Below are positions 1 to 7,906 of a DNA stretch of 64,000 nucleotides, in pieces. The notes beneath the pieces are model-generated. The model did not search any database and was not told the origin of the DNA. It saw nothing but the letters and a program-made list of their open reading frames with translations. Source of the DNA: Thermoplasmata archaeon (lineage in GTDB: Archaea; Thermoplasmatota; Thermoplasmata; Lutacidiplasmatales; UBA184); assembly GCA_021819135.1 (NCBI GenBank), contig JAKASE010000001.1, forward strand, positions 157,683-221,682, written 5' to 3'. Numbering within the stretch: the first letter of the stretch is position 1; each line of letters opens with the position of its first letter. The position numbers were made by a program, and so were the translations under genes.

Positions 1-227
1 ATGAGCGGCTCGCCCCCGGTGAACTTCACGGAACGGACACCGAACTCCCGGGCGACGCGGACGATCCGCTCGACCTCGGCGGGCGTCATCTCCTCCCCGT
101 GCGGCGAGCGGGGCCGGGACACCGGGCCGAGCCCCTCGTCGTGGCAATAGATACAGCCGAAATTGCAGCGCTTCGTGACACTGATGCGGATGTCGGTGAC
201 CTCGCGGCCGAACGCATCCGACAGCAT
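1..227 (-). CDS. moaA: GTP 3',8-cyclase MoaA, N-terminal part (radical SAM), runs off the window
   Basis: First committed step of molybdopterin biosynthesis: radical-SAM conversion of GTP to 3',8-cyclo-GTP. The 75 visible residues hold the MoaA-type cluster motif Cx3Cx2C (CNFGCIYC, Cys21, 25 and 28) and a TGGEPL motif near residue 72 that contacts SAM. The beginning [19 protein letters not shown] is typical of MoaA rather than other radical SAM families. ATG at 227 is chosen; a GTG lies one codon upstream (230). The 3' part, with the second cluster and the GTP site, is outside the window. Confidence 0.9.
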   Translation of the reverse strand, partial: MLSDAFGREVTDIRISVTKRCNFGCIYCHDEGLGPVSRPRSPHGEEMTPAEVERIVRVAREFGVRSVKFTGGEPL

Positions 228-335
228 CACCCGTTCTCCACGGTGTACCCCCATATATGGTCCCGGCACGCGCCCCGAGGGCCCCACGCGACGCCTTCAT
301 AGACCCGGCGCCCCTCGGTGTTTCCAGGGGCAAGA

Positions 336-800
336 ATGGTCGTCGACTTCCAGATCGCCCGGTCCCCCGGTTATCGTGTCGCCGCGGTCCGCTGGAAGGG
401 CCCCTGGAGCGACGCGCGGATCCATCGACAGTTCCTCTCGGTTCTGGCATGGGCCCGCCGAGAGGGGCTCCGCACCGGCGCATGGGTCTTCCGCGAGCCC
501 GCGGAACGCACCTGGGAAGTGGCGATCGAGGTCCGGGGAAAGGCCCGCTCCGAGGGAACGATCCGGATCCGGACGTACCCGGCGAGCGAGGTCGCCCGGG
601 TGGTCTTCGATCCGGACGTCGTGTCGCCCCGTGTCATCCACCATGGTCTCGCCGACTGGCTCCGCTGACGCCGTCGCGACCGGACGATCCGGTCCGTCGG
701 GGCCTACCGCGAGATCTACCGTGGCGACCCATGGAACGATCGGAAGGCCTACGCGCGCACCGAAGTGCAGTTCCTCGTGCGTCGCCGAAAGTCCCGGTGA
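336..800 (+). pseudogene. GyrI-like (AraC effector-binding) domain protein interrupted by an in-frame TGA
   Basis: The reading frame encodes a GyrI-like small-molecule-binding domain made of two similar halves. The first half includes RVAAVRWKGPW and the second ends with VGAYREIYRGDPW followed by an ARTEVQFLV strand, as in standalone archaeal GyrI-like proteins. A TGA at 666-668 falls between ADWLR and RRRDRTI in the same frame; translation then stays open to the TGA at 798-800. Full length would be about 154 residues, the normal family size. A C-to-T change of a CGA Arg codon would explain it. Start ATG 336 is preferred over GTG 318. A pseudogene, a sequencing error or readthrough are all possible. 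Many neighbouring genes end in TGA, so UGA is a normal stop in this genome. Confidence 0.62.
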
Positions 801-891
801 TCGCGTCGAGGCCCGCGCCCCGACGTCGCCGTGTGCGACGGGACGACGCTTCAAATCCCCCTAAAGGGTGAGAGCGACCCGTCCTGCCCCC

Positions 892-1629
892 ATGAGCTCG
901 ACCCGAACCCTTCGATGGTCCGAGGAGGACCGGGTCGGCGCCGGCCGTCTGCGATGGGGCGCCTGGGTCGGTCTCGTCGCCGCCGCGCTCGGCCTGCTTC
1001 TGCCGTCGTTCAGCCTCTTTCTCGCCGGGCAGGGTAGCCTGCGTACGCTGGCGTTCGGGACGGCACTCCTCCGGGCGACCGGTCTCTTCGTCCTGATCGG
1101 CGCGGCGTTCTTCGTCCTGTCGTTGTTCCTGTATCGGCGGGCCTTTGCGCATCTCCGACAATCCTCGCCCGAGTTCGCGCTCGCCTCCGCTCTCTGCCTG
1201 CTCGGCTCCGTGGGATTCCTCCTCATACTGGTGGCCGCCGCGTACCTCACCGGGTCTGCCTCGAACCTCGGGTCCTGCCTCCAGGGGCATCCTTCGAACG
1301 CGCTTTCCTGCATGGAGACGAACCAACCGCTCGGGGCGTACACCGCGATCGTCGGGTTCGTCCTCGGTTGGCTCGGGGGCATCGGCATCGTGCTCGGTCT
1401 GTGGCTCGCGAGCGACCATTTCGAGGAGCGTACGATCGCGCTGGGATCGGCCCTGTACCTCCTGCTTCTCCTCCTCGCCCTCGCTCCGTTCCTCGAGCTC
1501 CTCTTTACCGTCCCGGGCGGAGGTTATCTCCTGCTGCTCCTCCCGCTGGTCGGCGTGGGCGCTCCGACGATGGTCCTCTTCGGCATCCTCCCCCGGACAC
1601 GGCCCTCTCGCCCGGCGGCCTCGGCATGA
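892..1629 (+). CDS. polytopic membrane protein (6-7 TM), DUF973-like
   Basis: About 245 residues with a short charged N-terminus and six or seven hydrophobic helices, for example around residues 25-50, 65-90, 105-130, 150-175, 190-210 and 215-235. No catalytic motif is visible. Alternating helices and short loops resemble the DUF973-type membrane proteins common in Thermoplasmata, but that link is by general appearance only. ATG 892 is preferred over an upstream in-frame ATG at 868. The stop overlaps the msrA start by 4 nt (ATGA), so the two genes are probably translationally coupled. Function unknown. Confidence 0.7.
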   Translation: MSSTRTLRWSEEDRVGAGRLRWGAWVGLVAAALGLLLPSFSLFLAGQGSLRTLAFGTALLRATGLFVLIGAAFFVLSLFLYRRAFAHLRQSSPEFALASALCLLGSVGFLLILVAAAYLTGSASNLGSCLQGHPSNALSCMETNQPLGAYTAIVGFVLGWLGGIGIVLGLWLASDHFEERTIALGSALYLLLLLLALAPFLELLFTVPGGGYLLLLLPLVGVGAPTMVLFGILPRTRPSRPAASA

Positions 1630-2201
1630 GCGAACACGGGAGCGCCCAGGAACCCTTGCCGCCCGGCACCGAGCGGGTGACCCTCGCTGGCGGCTGCTTC
1701 TGGTGCACGGAGGCGGTGTTCTCCGAGCTCGTCGGTATCCGATCCGTGGTCCCCGGGTACTCCGGTGGGAAGGTCGAGCGCCCTTCCTACGAAGCGGTGT
1801 GTTCCGGACGGACCGGCCATGCGGAGGTGGTCGACGTGACGTTCGACCCGTCCGTCCTCCCGCTGCGGGACCTCCTCGGGATCTTCTTCACGACGCACGA
1901 CCCGACCACGAGGGACCGTCAGGGGAACGACGTCGGCCCCCAGTACCGGTCGGCGGTCTTCTATCGGGACGCCGCCCAGAAGGCGACCGCCGAGTCCGTG
2001 CTCCGGGAGATAGAGGCCACCGGGGTCTGGAGCCGGAAGATCGTGACCGAGATCACCCCGTTCAAGGCGTTCTATCCTGCGGAAGAGTACCACCGGGACT
2101 ACTTCCGCCGCAATCCGGAGAAGGCGTACTGCCAGTTGGTGATCGCGCCCAAGGTCGCGAAGCTCCGTCACCAGTACGCGGAGCGGCTGCGATCCCGGTA
2201 G
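1626..2201 (+). CDS. msrA: peptide-methionine (S)-S-oxide reductase MsrA
   Basis: Repairs oxidised proteins by reducing the S epimer of methionine sulfoxide, with thioredoxin-type reductant. The 191-residue protein has the catalytic motif GCFWCTE at residues 23-29 (Cys24 nucleophile), the conserved YxEVxSGxTGHAE-like segment (YEAVCSGRTGHAEVVDV) and a C-terminal Cys in EKAYCQLVI that may act as resolving Cys. Length is typical. The start overlaps the upstream membrane-protein gene by 4 nt. The complementary R-epimer enzyme, MsrB, is encoded separately at 20027-20407. Confidence 0.95.
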   Translation: MSEHGSAQEPLPPGTERVTLAGGCFWCTEAVFSELVGIRSVVPGYSGGKVERPSYEAVCSGRTGHAEVVDVTFDPSVLPLRDLLGIFFTTHDPTTRDRQGNDVGPQYRSAVFYRDAAQKATAESVLREIEATGVWSRKIVTEITPFKAFYPAEEYHRDYFRRNPEKAYCQLVIAPKVAKLRHQYAERLRSR

Positions 2202-2250
2202 GACCGGCACCGGCGGCCCCGTCAGGGGCGCGAGGGGCCTCGTTCCGGGC

Positions 2251-2826
2251 TTAGGCGGAGAGGATGGCGAAGTACGCGGCGAACACCAGCAGGATCCCCG
2301 CCGAGACGTACGTGACCCAACGCTCGAACGCCGGGAACCGTTCGACCCCCCGGCGGAGGGCCCAGGGAAACACCACGATCCAGATCGCGATCGCCCCGAA
2401 GAGACCGAGGAAGATCACGGCCCCTCCGAAGTACGCGAACGCGAGACCGGCGGTGAGCCACCAGAGGATCTGGAACGGGTTCGAGACGCCGAGCCCCAGG
2501 GCGGTCGTGTAGATCCGCGCGTCCCCGAACTCCTGCTCCGAGGGCCGTTGGCGGGCGAGGAGGAGACGGAGGCCGAAGTAGGCCATGACGACCGCGCCGA
2601 CCAGGTAGATGACCCGCACGTATTCGTGGAGGTCGACGAGCTCGGAGAGGGCGTAGACGACCAGCGCGAGGAAGGCGTCCGCGCTCATTGCGCCGAAGCC
2701 GGTGAGGATCCCCCGGCGCAGCGAGCGGACCGCCTGCGACGCGATGAACGCGTTCATAGGTCCGGGAGGGATCGTGAGCGAGAATCCGAGGACGAGGCCG
2801 AAGAGGAGCTCGTAGCCGACGTTCAT
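2251..2826 (-). CDS. LysE/RhtB family amino-acid exporter
   Basis: A 191-residue six-helix membrane protein. It has the hallmark N-terminal segment GFSLTIPPGPMNAF (PPGP near residues 20-23) of the LysE superfamily, which exports amino acids such as lysine, threonine or homoserine by proton antiport. Further helices occur around residues 40-62, 68-88, 107-130, 135-155 and 168-188, and the GVSNPFQILWW segment matches the family's conserved NP motif after helix 3. Substrate cannot be read from sequence. It is convergent with msrA. Confidence 0.85.
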   Translation of the reverse strand: MNVGYELLFGLVLGFSLTIPPGPMNAFIASQAVRSLRRGILTGFGAMSADAFLALVVYALSELVDLHEYVRVIYLVGAVVMAYFGLRLLLARQRPSEQEFGDARIYTTALGLGVSNPFQILWWLTAGLAFAYFGGAVIFLGLFGAIAIWIVVFPWALRRGVERFPAFERWVTYVSAGILLVFAAYFAILSA

Positions 2827-2882
2827 TGACGCGATGGATGCGGCCCGGTCGGCATCGTCGACCGGCGGCTCGTCCCCTCCCG

Positions 2883-3260
2883 CTACGAGGACGGGGGCAC
2901 AACGTGGCCGTCCACCGTGATGAGGCGCGAGGGGGGCGGGGGGTGCCAGGCCATCGCCAGAAGTCCCCCGAGCACCGCGAGCACGAAGCCGAGGATGAGC
3001 CCGGCGAGCGCGAACGGGATGCTCACCAGCGCCAGGACGATCGCGAGGATCCCCCAGATCGTGTGCCCCCGAGGTATGGCGAGCATCAGGACCCCTGCGA
3101 GGAGGGTCAGGAGCCCCAGGAGGATCCCCACTCCGAACAGGGGACTGAACACGCCAAAGATCGCGAAGACGGCGCCGATCAGCGCGAAGACCGTCCCGCC
3201 GACGAGGATGAACAGTCCGCCGAGGATCGTCAGGATCCCCGCGACGATGGGTCGCGACAC
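2883..3260 (-). CDS. small four-helix membrane protein
   Basis: 125 residues, almost entirely hydrophobic and Gly/Ala/Leu-rich, with four probable TM helices (about residues 5-30, 32-55, 66-85 and 88-110). A Pro-rich hydrophilic tail ends in HVVPPSS. This resembles small DUF4064/DUF6114-like membrane proteins found widely in archaea, without a diagnostic motif. It lies about 55 nt upstream of the LysE gene on the same strand and may share its transcript. Confidence 0.65.
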   Translation of the reverse strand: MSRPIVAGILTILGGLFILVGGTVFALIGAVFAIFGVFSPLFGVGILLGLLTLLAGVLMLAIPRGHTIWGILAIVLALVSIPFALAGLILGFVLAVLGGLLAMAWHPPPPSRLITVDGHVVPPSS

Positions 3261-3375
3261 CGGTCCGGTTCGCGCGAACCCTCCTCGGCTATTTTGCCCT
3301 GACGCACGTCCCGGGGAGAAGGGGCCGAGCTCAGCCTCGCTCGAAAGCTATTACAAGTCCCGGTATCCCGGTACC

Positions 3376-3603
3376 GTGTCCCCGAAGTGGATCAGCGAGC
3401 GGCGGGTCATCAAGGTCCTCGTGGAGCCCCAGGGGGCGATCGTCGCCATCACCACGAAGACCTACTCGCATCTGTTCATCGTTTCTCGTGCGTTCATCGG
3501 GCGCAAGAAGATCCTGACCCGGGACCGTATCGTAGCTCGGGCGGGATACAGCACCCCCCGGGTGCTCTCCCTCATCGAGGAGACGTACCCGAACGGTGCC
3601 TGA
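3376..3603 (+). CDS. small conserved-looking protein of unknown function (75 aa)
   Basis: The frame encodes a compact alpha/beta-looking protein with KWISERRVIKVLVEPQG, a hydrophobic core of IVAIT and LFIVSR, and a basic C-terminal half. Start GTG 3376 is chosen because a TATA-like GCTATTACA centred near 3351 lies 25 nt upstream, as expected for a leaderless archaeal mRNA. The frame is open further upstream, but that stretch is antisense to the neighbouring gene and has no start context. No family recognised. Confidence 0.5.
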   Translation: MSPKWISERRVIKVLVEPQGAIVAITTKTYSHLFIVSRAFIGRKKILTRDRIVARAGYSTPRVLSLIEETYPNGA

Positions 3604-3672
3604 GGAGCGCCCCGAGCGCTCCCCTCGTTCCCCCGAGCGGTCCGGACCGAGGGACGGCATAGGGGCGGGGCG

Positions 3673-4845
3673 ATGGGAGGCGAGGAACGGGGGACGCTCG
3701 AGCTGCGGACCGACGGGCGCCGTGCCCCGGTCCGACTGCTCTTCGTCGAGGATCGGGGAGGCTGGTCCGTGGTCCCGTCCGTCCGGGATGCCGAGTGGTT
3801 CTCCCGTGCGGTGCGGGACGGCGGGGTGACGGTGCGTCCGCCGGGAGGAGCGGAGCAGGTCTGCCGGACCGAAGTCGTTCCGGCCGGGCCGGAGTTCGAG
3901 CGGGTGCGGCGGCTCTTCCAGGAAAAGTACGGAGCTTCGATATGGCCGTCCTACTTCGGCCGCGCGACCCTTGCGCTCGCGCTCGATCCCAGCCATCCTC
4001 CGGCTCCGCCCTCCCCGGACCGCCGGCTGGTGGAGGAGTTCGACGCGGCGGCGGGCGGGTACGATGCAGGGGTCGCCTCTCGCCCGGTCGAGCGATACCT
4101 GAAGGAGCGCGTGGCCGAGGTCGTGGAGCGCGCCTTCGTCGATGAGGACCCGATCCTCGAGGTCGGTCCGGGAACGGGGTTCCACACGCTGCGGCTCTTG
4201 GATGCAGGCCATCGTGTCCTTGCGGTCGATGTCTCCCGGAAGATGCTCGAACGGCTCCAGCGCCACGCCGCGGAACGCGGGTCCGACGGACGCCTGGAAG
4301 TGCGCGAAGGCCGCCTCAGGGACCTCAGCGCGCTGCTCGCGGACCGCCCCCCGGGTGCGTTCGGCGGTGCGTTCTCCGCGTTCGGTCCGTTCAACCTCGA
4401 GCCGGAGCTCCGGGAGGCATGCGCCGCGCTCACCCGCCTTGTCGGTCCGAAAGGTCACCTGATCTTCACTTCCCTCAACCGGCCGGGTCTCTTCCCCATG
4501 GTCTGGGAGATCGCCTCCGGGAGCCTCTCGGGGGCATTCCGGCGCACGGCTGCCATGATTCCGGTGGGCGGGGTCCGATATCCTCTCTCCCTCTACGTGC
4601 CGACGATAAAGGGCTGGGACACCTCCCTCTCTCCGGGATTCCGTCGGGAGGCGGTTGGGGCCGTCTCGGTCCTGGCCCCGCCCTTCGACTCCGAGCGATC
4701 GATTCGGTGGCTCGGAACGCGTGGCCTCAGCCGGCTCGGCCGGCTCGACCGTCGCCTTGCCGGTATTCCCGGCTCCTGGGTCGGGGCCGAGTGGATCTTG
4801 CTTCGTTACGTCCGGGGAGACCGATCGGATGTCCATCAGGACTAG
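3673..4845 (+). CDS. class I SAM-dependent methyltransferase with an N-terminal accessory domain
   Basis: 390 residues in two parts. Residues 1-110 form a beta-rich domain beginning RGTLELRTDGRRAPVRLLFVEDRGGWSVVPSV. It looks like a split-barrel flavin/F420-type (DUF385-like) fold, which is a tentative assignment. Residues about 115-385 are a Rossmann methyltransferase with motif I EVGPGTGFHTLRL, motif II VLAVDVSRKML, and a downstream GHLIFTSLNRPG strand. It starts a cluster with GT2-type genes, so the acceptor may be a sugar or lipid, which is inference. GC and codon use match neighbours. Confidence 0.75.
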   Translation: MGGEERGTLELRTDGRRAPVRLLFVEDRGGWSVVPSVRDAEWFSRAVRDGGVTVRPPGGAEQVCRTEVVPAGPEFERVRRLFQEKYGASIWPSYFGRATLALALDPSHPPAPPSPDRRLVEEFDAAAGGYDAGVASRPVERYLKERVAEVVERAFVDEDPILEVGPGTGFHTLRLLDAGHRVLAVDVSRKMLERLQRHAAERGSDGRLEVREGRLRDLSALLADRPPGAFGGAFSAFGPFNLEPELREACAALTRLVGPKGHLIFTSLNRPGLFPMVWEIASGSLSGAFRRTAAMIPVGGVRYPLSLYVPTIKGWDTSLSPGFRREAVGAVSVLAPPFDSERSIRWLGTRGLSRLGRLDRRLAGIPGSWVGAEWILLRYVRGDRSDVHQD

Positions 4846-5000
4846 CGTACCGGATTACGATCGCAACGTGCCGACTCAAGGGTCGTCGGGTCTCCGAGCC
4901 CACGGGAGGTGCCCCACGGAGAGCTCACGCGGCCCCGCCATGCGGAGACGCGATACCCCCGGGGCTCCGTTCCGAACGGCCGGGTAGCGAGGGAAGCCGG

Positions 5001-6029
5001 ATGGATCGGTCGGTCGCCCTTCTGACGTTCGCGCGAAACGACGTGGACGCGGTCATCGACCTGATCGAGGGTCTGCGGGGGGACGTCGACGGGTGCGTGG
5101 TCATCGACAGCTCCTACCCGGAGCAACGGGCGAAACTCCTCCGAGCCCTGCGGGAGCCGCACGAACGGCTCCACGAAGCGCCGCCTGTCGGGGACGTCGA
5201 CCTGCTACGCCCGTACGGGCTTTCGAAGGCGGAGTCGGACTGGGTGCTCCTCCTCGAGAGCGATGAGGCACCCTCACCCGGCCTGCGCGCCCGGCTCCAC
5301 GACCTGGGGAACGTGAATGGCTACATCATCCCCCGGTATGAACGCTCGGCCCGGGGGTACACGTATCACCTCCGTCTCTTTTCCCGGACGGCGGCGACCT
5401 ACTCCGGTCCGAGCCACGCGTACCCGGTCATCCGGGGCCCCACCGGCCGGCTCCCCCGCGAAGAGCATATCGAGCATCGGGCGCCGTCCGGCGCCGAGTT
5501 CTGGTCGAGCGCCGATCGCGCCCGTCGCTACCTCCTCCCCGACACGCTCGAGCGGCCGTACGATGTCTCGTACCTCCGCAACACATTCGGACTCGGACCC
5601 GGTACGTTGGCGACGTACCGTTCCGGTGGGCTGCCGGCGCCGTTGAGGCCCTTGCCCGACCCGATGGTCCGCGTCATGCTCGCGGCCGAGGCGGTTCGGG
5701 AGATACTGACCACGGGCTCCGGGGGGCTCGCCCGGTCCCGATGGGAGCAGGGTAAGGCGCGGCGGCAGTACTGGGCCGCGCTTCCTTCCCCGGAACGTGC
5801 CCGGCTCGCCGCGTGGGCCGCCCGGGTCCGAGAGGAAGGCGGCCTCACCCGGTTCCTCGGCTTCGACCGCCCGGAATACGTCGCGCGCCTCTCGACCCTG
5901 CTGCCCGCCACGCTCGATGGACCGTCCGTGCTCCGCGCCCTCGTGGAATACCGAGCCGGGAGCGGCCGTCCGTGGGACGGAGGGGATGACCTTCCGCTTC
6001 TCCCCGAGTACCGGACGCCCCGTGCGTGA
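5001..6029 (+). CDS. glycosyltransferase family 2-like protein
   Basis: 342 residues. The N-terminus ALLTFARNDVDAVIDLIEGLRG, followed by CVVIDSSYPEQ and later WVLLLESDEAP, follows the GT-A pattern (first Rossmann strand, nucleotide-binding loop, DxD-like ESDE). A helical C-terminal part of about 150 residues has no recognised fold. ATG 5001 is chosen because the preceding open frame is antisense-like and the conserved strand begins right after this ATG. The 3' half lies opposite the reading frame of the convergent membrane-protein gene. Donor and acceptor unknown. Confidence 0.72.
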   Translation: MDRSVALLTFARNDVDAVIDLIEGLRGDVDGCVVIDSSYPEQRAKLLRALREPHERLHEAPPVGDVDLLRPYGLSKAESDWVLLLESDEAPSPGLRARLHDLGNVNGYIIPRYERSARGYTYHLRLFSRTAATYSGPSHAYPVIRGPTGRLPREEHIEHRAPSGAEFWSSADRARRYLLPDTLERPYDVSYLRNTFGLGPGTLATYRSGGLPAPLRPLPDPMVRVMLAAEAVREILTTGSGGLARSRWEQGKARRQYWAALPSPERARLAAWAARVREEGGLTRFLGFDRPEYVARLSTLLPATLDGPSVLRALVEYRAGSGRPWDGGDDLPLLPEYRTPRA

Positions 6030-6746
6030 GGATCCCGGGCCCCCGGGCGACCGCCGAACCGTAAACGCGAGAGGAACCAGCAATGACCCCGACACCTCGG
6101 CCCACGTGTTGATGGGATACACGAGCGGGTTCGTCTCGAACGGCGGAAAGCCGAGGTTCAAGGTGAGTTTCCAAGCGACCATCGCGACAACGAAGCTGCC
6201 AAGGGCCGCGGCCGTGCCGCGGTCGAATCCCAGAGAACTCCAGCGATACATCGCGAGGCTCGCGACCAGCGCCTCGAGCATCACCCAGGAGGCGAGTCCC
6301 GCCCAACCGGTCACCGGCAGGCCCGGCTGAGGGACGAGATACCCCGGCACACCGGCGAGGAGGACGTACAGTACCCCGTACGCGGCTTGGAAGCCTGCGA
6401 CGCCGAGGATACCCAGTACCACCCCGTCCCACCACGCGCCACGGCGCCAGAGCACGACGACGAACGACGTGGCGAAGCTCAGTGCGGTGTAGAAGTAGAT
6501 CCCATACACCGCGACCGGCCATCCACCGTAGAGCTCGATTGGACCGAAGTCGAGGCCCTGGCGCGCGGCGAGCAGCCGAGGGGTCTCGTAGGCGATGAGC
6601 GCAAGCACGGCAACCAGGTAGGCGCTGACGACCCGGTGGGTCCAGGACGTTTCCAAGAGCTCCCACCACCCGCGCTTCCCGGACCGGGAAGCTACGGGCT
6701 CGAGGGAGGGCAGGACCCCCGACGTAGCGACCCCGGTCGGTGACAT
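5274..6746 (-). CDS. polytopic membrane protein; frame runs antisense through the 3' end of the GT gene
   Basis: Residues about 1-235 are a convincing six-helix membrane protein (TM near 38-58, 78-100, 106-130, 145-165, 175-198 and 212-230) with aromatic loops such as FPPFETNPLVYPINTW. After LVPLAFTVRR the frame meets no stop until 5274, and the remaining 250 residues look like an antisense shadow of the glycosyltransferase. A lost stop, a frameshift near 6035, or a genuine long convergent overlap are possible. ATG 6746 lies about 25 nt after a TATA-like AGTAAATC (near 6770), so the leaderless start is well supported. Function unknown; it sits between two GT2 genes. Confidence 0.55.
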   Translation of the reverse strand: MSPTGVATSGVLPSLEPVASRSGKRGWWELLETSWTHRVVSAYLVAVLALIAYETPRLLAARQGLDFGPIELYGGWPVAVYGIYFYTALSFATSFVVVLWRRGAWWDGVVLGILGVAGFQAAYGVLYVLLAGVPGYLVPQPGLPVTGWAGLASWVMLEALVASLAMYRWSSLGFDRGTAAALGSFVVAMVAWKLTLNLGFPPFETNPLVYPINTWAEVSGSLLVPLAFTVRRSPGGPGSSRTGRPVLGEKRKVIPSVPRTAAPGSVFHEGAEHGRSIERGGQQGREARDVFRAVEAEEPGEAAFLSDPGGPRGEPGTFRGRKRGPVLPPRLTLLPSGPGEPPGARGQYLPNRLGREHDADHRVGQGPQRRRQPTGTVRRQRTGSESECVAEVRDIVRPLERVGEEVATGAIGARPELGAGRRPMLDMLFAGEPAGGAPDDRVRVARTGVGRRRPGKETEVIRVPPGRAFIPGDDVAIHVPQVVEPGAQAG

Positions 6747-6903
6747 CCTCCCCACATCGGGGGAGCCGATTTACTCCTTTGACCCAGGGCGCCGGCCCCG
6801 GCCGGGGGTCGCTGCCGGTCTCGGCACAGAACGGGGGACAGCCCCCCGTTGTCATCTCCCGGCGAACGGGCAAGTCTTTCTCTCTCCCGTACCTCGCGAC
6901 TGC

Positions 6904-7848
6904 GTGGGCGGCCGGGCTCGCATCGACATCGTCATCCCGACCCGAGACCGCCCCGCGAAGCTCGAGGCACTGCTGGGCGACCTGGAGGCCCAGACCCTCC
7001 CTCCAGCGTCGACCGTGGTCGTCGACGACAGTCGGGGGGGAGGACCGGTCATGTCCGACCACCCCGAGCTCTCGCTCCGCACAGTGCACCTGCCCGAGCG
7101 CGGGTTCATCACCCGGGCGAAGAACCGGGGCGCCCGAGAGGGAACCTCGGAGTTCCTGGCCTTTATCGACGACGACAACCGGGTCCCGCCGAACCTCCTC
7201 GAGTCGCTGGCCCGCTCCCTTGCGGACCGTCCTCGCCGGGTCGCCGTCATGCCGGGCGTGCTCTACCACGCTCGGCCCGACCTCGTCTGGGTCTACGCCG
7301 CGCCGTTCCGACCGGATCGGTGGGAGTTCGAGCTGATCGGCCGGAACCGCCCGAGGGACCCCCGGTGGGAGGGCCGGATCCTCGGGACCGATGCACTCCC
7401 GAACCTCTCCCTCGTGCGCCGCGAGGCGTTCGCGAACGTCGGGGGCTTCGATGAATCGTTCCCGGTGAACAGCTCGGGGGACCTCTGCCAGCGCCTGAAG
7501 CGGGCCGGCGGCGAGGTCGTGGCGGATACGGGAGTCCTCACCCGCCACGACGTCGAGCCGCCCGGGAGCCGTGCGTTCTGGGGGGCGCATTCGGTCCCGG
7601 ACCCGGGACGTACCCGCTACGAGGTCGCGGACTGGTTCCGCTTTCATCGACGCTGGGGACCCCGTCCTCGGGGATTCTCCGCCCTCGCGACCTACCATGC
7701 CCTCGACTTCCTCGTGCCGCTTCTGATCGCGATGATGGTGCGCCCGAGTCCCTCGCTCCGCTCGCTCCTAGGCGCCATCGGCCGGGGGTATCTCGAAGGG
7801 CTCGTGGGCCCTTTCGTCGACGCGCCGACCGCCCCGTTCCGTGCGTGA
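6904..7848 (+). CDS. glycosyltransferase family 2
   Basis: 314 residues, a GT-A fold glycosyltransferase. It begins RIDIVIPTRDRPAKLEALLGDL, followed by TVVVDDSRGGG, a RAKNRGAREGTSEFLAFIDDDNR block carrying the metal-binding DDD, and a GGFDESFPVNSSGDLCQRLKRAG acceptor-side motif. A moderately hydrophobic segment near residue 265 (DFLVPLLIAMMV) may associate with the membrane. The GTG start is used; no ATG lies nearby. It is divergent from the six-helix membrane protein and convergent with the methyltransferase that follows. Together with neighbouring GT2 and methyltransferase genes it suggests surface glycan or glycolipid synthesis. Confidence 0.88.
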   Translation: MGGRARIDIVIPTRDRPAKLEALLGDLEAQTLPPASTVVVDDSRGGGPVMSDHPELSLRTVHLPERGFITRAKNRGAREGTSEFLAFIDDDNRVPPNLLESLARSLADRPRRVAVMPGVLYHARPDLVWVYAAPFRPDRWEFELIGRNRPRDPRWEGRILGTDALPNLSLVRREAFANVGGFDESFPVNSSGDLCQRLKRAGGEVVADTGVLTRHDVEPPGSRAFWGAHSVPDPGRTRYEVADWFRFHRRWGPRPRGFSALATYHALDFLVPLLIAMMVRPSPSLRSLLGAIGRGYLEGLVGPFVDAPTAPFRA

Positions 7849-7906
7849 TCCCTTTCGGGGATCTCCGGGTCACGCAGGACCCGGGTCCCTCTCCGGTGGG
7901 ACCCGC

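Noticed and set aside
336-800. In-frame TGA read as selenocysteine or a recoded codon
   Set aside because: GyrI-like proteins have no known Sec position at that site, no SECIS-like hairpin was identified, and many neighbouring genes stop at TGA.
3331-4836. Long minus-strand frame across the methyltransferase gene
   Set aside because: Antisense shadow of the SAM methyltransferase with no recognisable protein pattern.
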